DNA of 43,601 nucleotides from an uncultured Oscillospiraceae bacterium (GTDB lineage Bacteria; Bacillota; Clostridia; Oscillospirales; Oscillospiraceae): NCBI GenBank assembly GCA_947627745.1, contig CANQXH010000009.1, positions 1 to 43,601 of the forward strand, read 5' to 3'. Shown piece by piece: positions 16,330 to 24,146 of this stretch (position 1 is its first letter; each line of letters starts with the position of its first letter). The notes under the pieces were generated by a model. It saw only the letters and a program-made list of their open reading frames with translations, ran no database searches and was not told where the DNA came from. The position numbers and the translations under genes were made by a program.

Positions 16330-16838
16330 ACGCGATCGGGTCTGTAAGCCGGGTTCTGTTTTGACAGCCATCTATCTAGTCCCGCCGTTGCCGGCGGGAT
16401 CCAGCCACCTCTTGGGGACGGCCGGGCCAGCCTCATGTCCCACACACGGTGTTGCTCCGGATAGAGTTTACAGCGGTCCCATGTCTCCATGGGCCGGGTG
16501 CGCTCTTACCGCGCCTTTTCACCCTTACCGCGTCGGAACAAGCTGCGTATCATTCGCTTCGCCGCTGAAGCGGCAAAGCTCATTCGCTCCGCTGTTCCTC
16601 CTTTCCCCACCGGAACTTAGGTTCCGGCGGGGGCCCCATTTGGAAGATATAAAGCAAGCTCCTTATCGTTCGCTGCTTCTCCTTTCCCCGATTGGGGGAC
16701 GCGGCGGTATCTTTCTGTTGCACTGGTCCTGGGGTCACCCCCGGCGGGCGTTACCCGTTATCCTTGCCCTGCGGAGCCCGGACTTTCCTCACGGGGCGCC
16801 TTTCGGCATCCCCCCGCGGCTGTCCAACCCGGTCGCCA
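16330..16838 (-). ncRNA. rnpB: RNase P RNA, type A-like, with enlarged P12
   Basis: - strand contains GAGGAAAGTCCGGGCTCC, CCAGTGCAACAGAAAGATACCGCC, GGTAAGGGTGAAAAGGCGCGGTAAGAGCGCACC and AACCCGGCTTACAGACCC; P1 closes GCGACCGGGT with ACCCGATCGC (one mismatch). Confidence 0.93.
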
Positions 16839-16842
16839 GGAT

Positions 16843-16871
16843 ATTGTAACCCATTCAAAAGAGATTGTCAA
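16843..16871 (-). promoter_or_regulatory. Promoter of rnpB
   Basis: - strand TTGACA-N17-TACAAT immediately before the RNase P RNA 5' end. Confidence 0.8.
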
Positions 16872-16876
16872 ATGTC

Positions 16877-16905
16877 TTGCAAAATCTTTTTTGGCAGGCT
16901 ATACT
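16877..16905 (+). promoter_or_regulatory. Promoter of murD-ispD-ispF
   Basis: TTGCAA-N17-TATACT. Confidence 0.65.
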
Positions 16906-16936
16906 ATATAGAGAAAACTGCGTGGAGAGGTGCCCT

Positions 16937-18298
16937 ATGGAGGCTTTTGACCACTATTTTACCGCTCTTCGGAATAAAACCGTCACCGTTCTGGGCCTGG
17001 GGGTCAGCAATCGGCCCCTGGTGCGGCTGCTGCTGCGTTATGGCTGCGCCGTCACCGGCCGGGACCGCACCTCCCGGGAGAAGCTCTCCCAGGAGGTGCT
17101 GGCGCTGGAGGCCCAGGGCTGCCGGTTGATCCTGGGAGACGGATATCTGGAGGACCTGACGGAGCAGGTGATCTTCCGTACCCCGGGGCTGCACCCGGAT
17201 ACGCCGGCCCTGGCCGCCGCCCGGGAGCGGGGGGCGGAGGTCACCAGCGAGATGGAGGCGTTTTTCACCCTCTGTCCATGCCCCATTATCGGCGTCACCG
17301 GCTCCGACGGGAAGACCACCACCACCACCCTCATCGCGGAGATGTTGCGGGCCGGGGGGAAAACGGTCTGGCTGGGGGGCAACATCGGCACGCCCCTGCT
17401 GGACAAGTGCCCCCGGATGGGCCGGGAGGACCTGGCGGTGGTGGAGCTCAGCTCCTTCCAGCTGCTGGATATGAAGCACAGCCCCCACATCGCCGTGGTG
17501 ACCAACCTGGCGCCCAACCATCTGGATGTGCACAAGGACATGGCGGAGTATGTGGAGGCCAAGAAGAACATCTTCCGCTTCCAGAGCCGGGAGGACCTTC
17601 TGATCCTCAACGCCGACAATGCAGTGACCGCCGGATTTACCGGCGTGGGCCGGACGCTGTACTTTTCCAGAAAGGGCCCGGCCAATGGGGCGTGGTGCGA
17701 CGGGGCGGTTCTCCGCCGGCCGGACCGGGCGGTGATGGCCAAGTCCGACATTCTCCTTCCCGGGGAGCACAATGTGGAAAATTATCTGGCCGCTCTCCTG
17801 GCGGCGGGGGAATACGTCCCCGACGAGGCGGCACGGCAGGTGGCCCGGCGCTTCCGGGGGGTGGAGCACCGGATCGAGCTGGTGCGGACTAAGGACGGCG
17901 TCCGATACTATAACGACTCCATCGCCTCCTCGCCCACCAGGACGTTGGCGGCGCTGGCCAGCTTCCCGGAGAAGGTCCTGCTCATCGCGGGGGGCTACGA
18001 CAAGCATATCCCCTACGATCCCCTGGGCCCCGCCGTCTGCCGGAAGGTCAAGAAGCTGTTCCTGGGCGGGGCCACCGGAGACAAAATTCGACAGGCGGTG
18101 GAATCGTGCCCCGAATATACGCCGGGGGCCCCGGAGATTGTGGACTGTGGGGACTTTGTCTCGGCTGTCCGGGCCGCGGCGGCGGCGGCGGAGCCGGGGG
18201 ACGTGGTGCTGATGAGCCCCGCCAGCGCCGCCTTCGATCAGTTTGCCAATTTCGCGGTACGGGGCGCCGTCTACAAAAAGATTGTGGAGGAGTTGTAA
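16937..18298 (+). CDS. murD: UDP-N-acetylmuramoylalanine--D-glutamate ligase
   Basis: ITGVTGSDGKTTTTTLIAEML-type Mur ligase motif, VVTNLAPNHLDVHKDMAEYVEAKKNIF; start ATG after GAGAGG. Confidence 0.93.
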   Translation: MEAFDHYFTALRNKTVTVLGLGVSNRPLVRLLLRYGCAVTGRDRTSREKLSQEVLALEAQGCRLILGDGYLEDLTEQVIFRTPGLHPDTPALAAARERGAEVTSEMEAFFTLCPCPIIGVTGSDGKTTTTTLIAEMLRAGGKTVWLGGNIGTPLLDKCPRMGREDLAVVELSSFQLLDMKHSPHIAVVTNLAPNHLDVHKDMAEYVEAKKNIFRFQSREDLLILNADNAVTAGFTGVGRTLYFSRKGPANGAWCDGAVLRRPDRAVMAKSDILLPGEHNVENYLAALLAAGEYVPDEAARQVARRFRGVEHRIELVRTKDGVRYYNDSIASSPTRTLAALASFPEKVLLIAGGYDKHIPYDPLGPAVCRKVKKLFLGGATGDKIRQAVESCPEYTPGAPEIVDCGDFVSAVRAAAAAAEPGDVVLMSPASAAFDQFANFAVRGAVYKKIVEEL

Positions 18299-18299
18299 G

Positions 18300-19034
18300 A
18301 TGTCTATCTCCAATGTTGTCGGTGCGGCCACCGGTGTGATGCGCAAGGCCCTGCCGCTGCCGGAATGCGCCGCCGTGATCGTGGCGGCGGGCTCCGCCCA
18401 GCGGATGGCGGGGCAGGATAAAATTTTGGCGGACCTGGCGGGCCAGCCGGTGATCCGCCGGACGGTGCAAGCCTTCCAGGACTGCCCCGCCATCAAGACC
18501 ATCGTGGTGGTGACCCGGCCGGATCAGATCATCCCCGTTCGGGACCTGTGCGCCGGGATGGAAAAGCTGCTGGCGGTGGTGGCCGGGGGAAAGACTCGGG
18601 CGGAGTCCGTGTGGCTGGGCCTCCAGGCCCTGCCCAAGACCGTCAAGCTGGCGGCGGTCCACGACGGAGCCCGGCCCCTGGTGACCGGCGCGGTGATCGA
18701 CCGGACGGTGCGGGCCGCCCACACCTACGGCGCCGCCGCCCCGGCGGTGCCGGTGAAGGACACCATCAAGGCCGCCCAGGGCGGCATGGTCAAGAGCACC
18801 CTGGACCGGAGGCTGCTGCAGGCGGTGCAGACCCCCCAGGCCTTCGACCTGGACCTGCTTCGGGGGGCCCTTAAAAAGGCCCTGGAAGCGGGGGAGGAGC
18901 TGACCGACGACTGCGCCGCCGTGGAAAAGCTGGGGATGTCCGTGAAGCTGGTGGAGGGGGACGAAAGGAATCTGAAGATCACCACTCCTCTGGACCTGAT
19001 CCTGGCCGCCGCCATTTTGGAGGCGGGTCTATGA
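18300..19034 (+). CDS. ispD: 2-C-methyl-D-erythritol 4-phosphate cytidylyltransferase
   Basis: [31 protein letters not shown] motifs. Confidence 0.93.
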   Translation: MSISNVVGAATGVMRKALPLPECAAVIVAAGSAQRMAGQDKILADLAGQPVIRRTVQAFQDCPAIKTIVVVTRPDQIIPVRDLCAGMEKLLAVVAGGKTRAESVWLGLQALPKTVKLAAVHDGARPLVTGAVIDRTVRAAHTYGAAAPAVPVKDTIKAAQGGMVKSTLDRRLLQAVQTPQAFDLDLLRGALKKALEAGEELTDDCAAVEKLGMSVKLVEGDERNLKITTPLDLILAAAILEAGL

Positions 19035-19531
19035 GGATCGGCCACGGCTACGACGTCCACCGGTTGGTACCAGGGCGGCCCCTGGTGCTGGGCGGGGTGA
19101 CCATCCCCTATGAAAAGGGGCTGCTGGGCCACTCCGACGCGGACGTGCTGCTCCACGCCGTCATGGACGCCCTCCTGGGGGCGGCGGCCTTGGGGGACAT
19201 TGGGACCCATTTCCCGGACACGGATCCCCAATACGCCGGCATCTCCTCCCGGGCGCTGCTGCGCCGGGTGGGGGACCTGTTGGCCGCCGCCGGCTACCGG
19301 GTGGAGAACCTGGACGCGACCGTTATCGCCCAGGCCCCCAAATGCAAGCCCTACATCCCCGCCATGCGGCTGGCCATCGCCGCCGATCTGGGGATTTCCA
19401 TAGACCGGATCAGCGTCAAGGCCACCACAGAGGAGGGGCTGGGCTTTTCCGGCAGGGGAGAGGGGATTGCCTGCCACGCGGTGTGCCTTCTGGAGGAGGC
19501 GGAGCCACCTGCCCGGAGCGCCGACCGGTGA
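19031..19531 (+). CDS. ispF: 2-C-methyl-D-erythritol 2,4-cyclodiphosphate synthase
   Basis: [54 protein letters not shown]; overlaps ispD by 4 bp. Confidence 0.96.
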   Translation: MRIGHGYDVHRLVPGRPLVLGGVTIPYEKGLLGHSDADVLLHAVMDALLGAAALGDIGTHFPDTDPQYAGISSRALLRRVGDLLAAAGYRVENLDATVIAQAPKCKPYIPAMRLAIAADLGISIDRISVKATTEEGLGFSGRGEGIACHAVCLLEEAEPPARSADR

Positions 19532-19607
19532 GGCGTCTTTTGTGTAGTTTCCTTAGAAATCGGACGTTTCGGGGGCTGTTTTTCTCCTTTCGGGAAATAT
19601 AAGTTTG

Positions 19608-19636
19608 TTGACTGGTTAATTTTTCTCTGATATAAT
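19608..19636 (+). promoter_or_regulatory. Promoter of degV-like gene
   Basis: TTGACT-N17-TATAAT. Confidence 0.75.
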
Positions 19637-19670
19637 ACGTTTATCACAGAAAAATCAAAGGGGCCTAGCT

Positions 19671-20531
19671 ATGAGCCAAATTCGCGTCATGACCGACTCT
19701 GCCAGCGACATTTCCGTGGCGGATGAGAAGAAGTATGGAATTTCCATGCTGCCTTTCCAGGTGACCCTGGGGGGGAAAAGCTACCTGAGCCGGGTGGATC
19801 TGGACAACGAGCAGTTTTACCGCCTGATGGACCAGATCCCGGAGCTTCCCTCCACCTCCCAGATCACGCCGTTCCAGTTTCAGGAGATCTACCTCAGGGA
19901 GGCCGAGAACGGCACGGAGGACCTGATCCTGGTGCTGATCAACTCCAAGGGATCCTCCACCTATGAAAACGCCTGCCTGGCGGCGGAGCAGTTCCGCCAG
20001 GAGCATCCGGAGCGCGGGATGAACATCCACTGCATCGACGGCATGGGCTACAACGGCATCTACGGCGGCCCGGTGATCGAGGCGGCGAAGCTCCGGGACC
20101 GGGGGGCCTCCGCCCAGGAGATCGTGACTTATCTGCGGGATATTCTTCCCCGCCGGGAGATCTACTTTGGCATTTACATGCTGAAATATGCCGCCCGTTC
20201 GGGCCGTATCCCCACCGCCGCCGCCTTTTTGGGGGACAAGCTGGGCCTCAAGCCCGTGATGCGGATCTTTGATCAGGAGATCACCACCGCCGCCAAGTGC
20301 CGGGGGGAGAAGCACCTGATCGAGCGCCTGGCGGATCTGAGCGTGGAGGACATGGTCCCCGGCTCTCCCTACGAGATCATCTACGGCTGCGACGAGACCT
20401 GCCGGGACGAGATGGAGAAGGCCATGGTGGCCCGGGTGGGCTATGGGCCTGTCAACTATTTCCAGATTGGCGCCGCCGTGGCGGCCAATGCCGGCCCGAA
20501 GGTCGCGGGCGTCTCCTTTACGAAGAAATAA
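19671..20531 (+). CDS. DegV family protein (fatty-acid binding)
   Basis: RVMTDSASDIS, STYENACLAAEQF, YMLKYAARSGRI motifs. Confidence 0.92.
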   Translation: MSQIRVMTDSASDISVADEKKYGISMLPFQVTLGGKSYLSRVDLDNEQFYRLMDQIPELPSTSQITPFQFQEIYLREAENGTEDLILVLINSKGSSTYENACLAAEQFRQEHPERGMNIHCIDGMGYNGIYGGPVIEAAKLRDRGASAQEIVTYLRDILPRREIYFGIYMLKYAARSGRIPTAAAFLGDKLGLKPVMRIFDQEITTAAKCRGEKHLIERLADLSVEDMVPGSPYEIIYGCDETCRDEMEKAMVARVGYGPVNYFQIGAAVAANAGPKVAGVSFTKK

Positions 20532-20582
20532 ACAGCGGGCCGCCTTCTCCAGGCGGCCCGAAAAACAGAAGGAGCGAAAAAT

Positions 20583-20999
20583 ATGACTTGGCTGATTTAC
20601 GCGCTGCTGTCCGCCTTTTTCGCGGCACTGACCTCCATCCTGGCGAAAGTGGGCATCGAGGGTGTGGATTCCAATCTGGCCACCGCCATCCGCACGGCGG
20701 TGGTGCTGGTCCTGGCCTGGGGGATGGTGTTCCTCACCGGGGCCCAGAGCGGGATTACGGACATCGGCAAAAAGAGCTGGTGGTTCTTAGTCCTCTCCGG
20801 CATCGCCACCGGGGCCTCCTGGCTGTGCTATTACAGAGCCTTGCAGCTGGGGGAGGCGTCCAAGGTGGTGCCCATCGACAAGCTCAGCGTGGTCATCACT
20901 TTGGTCCTGGCCTGCGTGTTCCTCCATGAGAAATTCGGGGTCAAGGAGTGGATCGGGTGCCTGCTCCTGGGCGCGGGAACGCTGTGCATGGTGCTGTAA
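20583..20999 (+). CDS. Half-size EamA/DMT family membrane protein (138 aa)
   Basis: MTWLIYALLSAFFAALTSILAKVGIEGVDSNLATAIRTAVVLVLAW...; several TM segments. Confidence 0.85.
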   Translation: MTWLIYALLSAFFAALTSILAKVGIEGVDSNLATAIRTAVVLVLAWGMVFLTGAQSGITDIGKKSWWFLVLSGIATGASWLCYYRALQLGEASKVVPIDKLSVVITLVLACVFLHEKFGVKEWIGCLLLGAGTLCMVL

Positions 21000-21009
21000 G
21001 GAAAAATAA

Positions 21010-21046
21010 GGGGCGCTTCCGCAGGGAAGCGTCCCAAAATTTTTAT
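21010..21046. terminator. Bidirectional terminator between EamA and parvulin genes
   Basis: GGGGCGCTTCC/GGAAGCGTCCC stem with GCAG loop followed by AAAATTTTTATT; contains the - strand gene stop codon region. Confidence 0.8.
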
Positions 21047-22560
21047 TCGCCTGCCAAATTGACGTAGGACAGCACCATGTCCCGGTACTTGACCTTCATG
21101 GGGAAGGCGGCGATGGCATCCTCCACGACCTTGTTGACGGACTGGGTAACGAGATCGCTTTCCGCATAGCGGTACCAGATCTCCTGCCCACCTACGAAGA
21201 ACATGATGTGGTAGCCGTATTCGCTCCTCACCAGGCCGTGGTCCCCGTATTCCCGGGCCGGATCGAAGCACCAGTCGTTGAAGGCCGGAACCGTGCGGCC
21301 CTCGGTGATGTCGGTGATCAGGCCGCCGCTGGCGGCGGAGCTGTCCGCGGAGTGTTCCACGGCCAGCTGGGCAAAGGCTTCCTCCGTGGCGTCCCCGGCA
21401 AGCCACTGATCGTACAGTGCCTGGGCCTCCTGCCGGCAGGCCTCCCACTCTTCATCTGAGTAGGTCCTGCTGCCGGTATCGTCGGTGGTGCCGCCCTGGG
21501 GCATGATGAGAATGTGGCGCACATCCACAACGTTCCCGAGCTCCTTGGTGATGCCCTGGGAGGCGTAGGTCTCGGCGTTTTCGGTAAAGTAGGCGTCCAC
21601 CTCCTCATAGGTGGGAGCCAGGTCCTCATAAAGGGTATTCAGGTAGTGGTACGCCCGATAGGACAGGCGCATATAGGCCAGGTAGTCATCCAGGCTGCAT
21701 CCAGGGAACAGGTAGGCGTCCAGCAGCTCCTGGACACCGGCAAAGCCGTAGGACGCGGCCTGCTCCTCCAGATTCTGGGGCAGCTCCTCCAGCGCCGTCT
21801 GCAGCGCCGGATCCAGTTCTACCCCTTCCGCCTCGGCCCGGAGGGCCAGGGCCTGGTACCGGTGCCAGGTGTCCAGAGCAACGTCTAGGAAATACTGCTG
21901 GTAGGTGGTTCCGTCCCCGGTGACCTGGTATTCCAGAGGCTGGGTATAGTCCACCAGATAACCGCCGTAATCGGAGCTGAGAAAATCATAGACCTGGGTC
22001 CAGTAGTAGATGTTCAGCAGTCCGTTGGTCAGCTTTTGCTCTCCAATGGACGCTACCGTCTTGCCGGCGGCGGCTTTTAGCTGGTCCGCCTGGACGGTGT
22101 AATTGTCCTTGTATTGGGCGTTGTTCTCCTTGGGCAGCCAGGAGCCGTTGACCCCGTAGTAGACCGACGCCGCCAGCCCCAGCGTCAGGGCCAGAAGGGC
22201 CACCACCGCCGTCACCATGAGCACGATCCGCTTTTTGGACTTGCGGGCGGGCTTCTGTTCGCTTTCTTCCGGGGCTTCTTCCTCGGAAGGCTCTTCCGGA
22301 TCCCCGGTTTCATCTTCCTCCGACTCCTCTGGGGCGGGCGCTTCCTCCTCCTGGGCCTCCTGGGACGGTTCTTCAACCTCCGGCGCCGTGGCCTCGGGGG
22401 TCTCCGCAGCTTCCGTCTGGGAGACCGTTTCCTCCATCCCTTCCTCCGGGGCGACTTCCTCCGTAGATTCGATCGCCTCGGCGTTGTCCTTCCCGCAGGC
22501 GGGGCAGAGGGTCACGCCGTCTTCCAAGGGCTCTGAGCAGTATTTGCAGTTCATGGGCAT
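21043..22560 (-). CDS. Zinc-ribbon / acidic linker / TM / parvulin-type peptidyl-prolyl isomerase (PrsA/SurA-like)
   Basis: N-terminal CKYC...CPAC; single TM; VVDVRHILIMPQGG, AFAQLAVEHSADSSAASGGLI, VRSEYGYHIMFFVGG parvulin motifs. Confidence 0.88.
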   Translation of the reverse strand: MPMNCKYCSEPLEDGVTLCPACGKDNAEAIESTEEVAPEEGMEETVSQTEAAETPEATAPEVEEPSQEAQEEEAPAPEESEEDETGDPEEPSEEEAPEESEQKPARKSKKRIVLMVTAVVALLALTLGLAASVYYGVNGSWLPKENNAQYKDNYTVQADQLKAAAGKTVASIGEQKLTNGLLNIYYWTQVYDFLSSDYGGYLVDYTQPLEYQVTGDGTTYQQYFLDVALDTWHRYQALALRAEAEGVELDPALQTALEELPQNLEEQAASYGFAGVQELLDAYLFPGCSLDDYLAYMRLSYRAYHYLNTLYEDLAPTYEEVDAYFTENAETYASQGITKELGNVVDVRHILIMPQGGTTDDTGSRTYSDEEWEACRQEAQALYDQWLAGDATEEAFAQLAVEHSADSSAASGGLITDITEGRTVPAFNDWCFDPAREYGDHGLVRSEYGYHIMFFVGGQEIWYRYAESDLVTQSVNKVVEDAIAAFPMKVKYRDMVLSYVNLAGE

Positions 22561-22591
22561 CCTCTTTTCTTCCGCTGGAATGATTGAGCTT

Positions 22592-22620
22592 AGTTTACCA
22601 TGCCGGCGGGAAAAATGCAA
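22592..22620 (-). promoter_or_regulatory. Promoter of the parvulin gene
   Basis: - strand TTGCAT-N17-TAAACT. Confidence 0.55.
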
Positions 22621-22679
22621 GCGCCCGGAAAAAATGTTTACCGTTTCGCAAAATGTACCCCTTTAGCAGGGCTTGGCCC

Positions 22680-22708
22680 TTGCAAAACCGAGGCAAAAAT
22701 GGTAAAAT
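22680..22708 (+). promoter_or_regulatory. Promoter of the miaB-mutS-mutL-miaA-hfq cluster
   Basis: TTGCAA-N17-TAAAAT. Confidence 0.65.
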
Positions 22709-22740
22709 AGACTTTCAAAATGACCATCGGAGGACTTCCC

Positions 22741-24144
22741 ATGTACCAGACCGTCCAAATTTCCCCATCAGATCTCGACGCCCAGCGGACTTACTGCGCC
22801 CAGGTCGCGGATTATTGGTCCGCCCGGGGCCGGACGCCCAGCGCCTATGTGGAGACCTACGGCTGCCAGCAGAACGAGGCGGATTCCCAGCGCGTTCGGG
22901 GAATGCTGCTTGCCTGCGGCTACCGGATGGCGGAGGGCCCCGAGGGGGCGGACGTGGTGGTGATGAACACCTGCGCCATCCGGGAGCACGCGGAGCAGCG
23001 GGTGTTCGGCAATCTGGGAGCCCTGACCCACACCAAGCGCCGCCATCCGGAGCAGAAGATTTTCCTCTGCGGCTGCATGGCCGGGCAGCGGGAAGTGGTG
23101 GAGCGGCTGCGCAGAAGCTACCCCCATGTGGATGGGGCATTCGATCCCCAGGCCCTGTGGCGGTTCCCGGAGATCCTCTACCGGAGCCTGACCACCGGCA
23201 AGCGGGTATTCCCCACGGAGCCGACGCCGGATTCCATTGCCGAGGGGCTTCCTGTGCTGCGGGACAGCCGGCACAAGGCCTGGGTGTCCATCATGTACGG
23301 CTGCAACAATTTCTGTACCTACTGCATCGTTCCCTATGTCCGGGGCCGGGAGCGGAGCCGCCGGCCGGAGGCCATTCTGGACGAATGCCGGGCGCTGATC
23401 GCCGGCGGCTGCCGGGAGATCACCCTGCTGGGCCAGAACGTCAACTCCTACGGCAAGGATCTGGATGCCGGCTGGGATTTTTCCGATCTGCTCTCCGCCA
23501 TTGCGGAGCTGGAGGGGGATTTCTGGATCCGGTTTATGACCAGCCACCCCCGGGACGCGGGGAAAAAGCTGTTCGACACCATGGCCGCCCATCCTAAGAT
23601 CGCCAAGCAGCTCCATCTGCCCTTCCAGTCCGGCTCCAGCCGGATTTTGAAGGCCATGAACCGGCACTATGACCGGGCGGAATACTTAAAGGCCGTGGAA
23701 TACGCCAAAAGCGTCATGCCGGAGCTGGTGCTGACCTCGGATGTGATCGTGGGCTTCCCCGGGGAGACGGAGGAGGATTTTAAGGAGACCCTGTCTCTCA
23801 TCTCCCAGGTTCGCTATGATGCCCTGTTTACCTTTATTTTCTCCCCCCGGCCCGGGACCCCGGCGGCCGAAATGCCGGACCCCACGCCCAAGGAGGAGAA
23901 GAACCGCCGCTTTGACCGGCTCTGCGGCTTGCAGAACGCCATTTCCGAGGAGATCCACCGGGGTTACATCGGCAGGACCCTGACCTGCCTCATCGACGGC
24001 CGGGAGGGCGGCCTGCTCACCGCCCGGACGGAGGGCGGGCGCCTGGTGCGTCTGGAAGGGCCGGATGATCTGATCGGGACCTTTGCCCCGGTTCGGATCA
24101 CCGGGGCCAGTACCTGGAGCCTGACGGGCACCCTGGAGGCATAA
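22741..24144 (+). CDS. miaB: tRNA-2-methylthio-N6-dimethylallyladenosine synthase
   Basis: YVETYGCQQNEADSQ, MYGCNNFCTYCIVPYVRGRERSR radical SAM cysteines; TRAM-like C-terminus. Confidence 0.95.
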   Translation: MYQTVQISPSDLDAQRTYCAQVADYWSARGRTPSAYVETYGCQQNEADSQRVRGMLLACGYRMAEGPEGADVVVMNTCAIREHAEQRVFGNLGALTHTKRRHPEQKIFLCGCMAGQREVVERLRRSYPHVDGAFDPQALWRFPEILYRSLTTGKRVFPTEPTPDSIAEGLPVLRDSRHKAWVSIMYGCNNFCTYCIVPYVRGRERSRRPEAILDECRALIAGGCREITLLGQNVNSYGKDLDAGWDFSDLLSAIAELEGDFWIRFMTSHPRDAGKKLFDTMAAHPKIAKQLHLPFQSGSSRILKAMNRHYDRAEYLKAVEYAKSVMPELVLTSDVIVGFPGETEEDFKETLSLISQVRYDALFTFIFSPRPGTPAAEMPDPTPKEEKNRRFDRLCGLQNAISEEIHRGYIGRTLTCLIDGREGGLLTARTEGGRLVRLEGPDDLIGTFAPVRITGASTWSLTGTLEA

Positions 24145-24146
24145 AA

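Noticed and set aside
16361-17129. ORFs of 162 and 145 aa overlapping the tuf-murD interval
   Set aside because: They overlie the RNase P RNA gene and its promoter; composition does not resemble a protein
20536-20561. Hairpin GGGCCGCC/GGCGGCCC between degV and the EamA gene as a terminator
   Set aside because: Followed by GAAAAAC rather than a T-tract on the + strand; may be a processing or attenuation hairpin but termination is not supported
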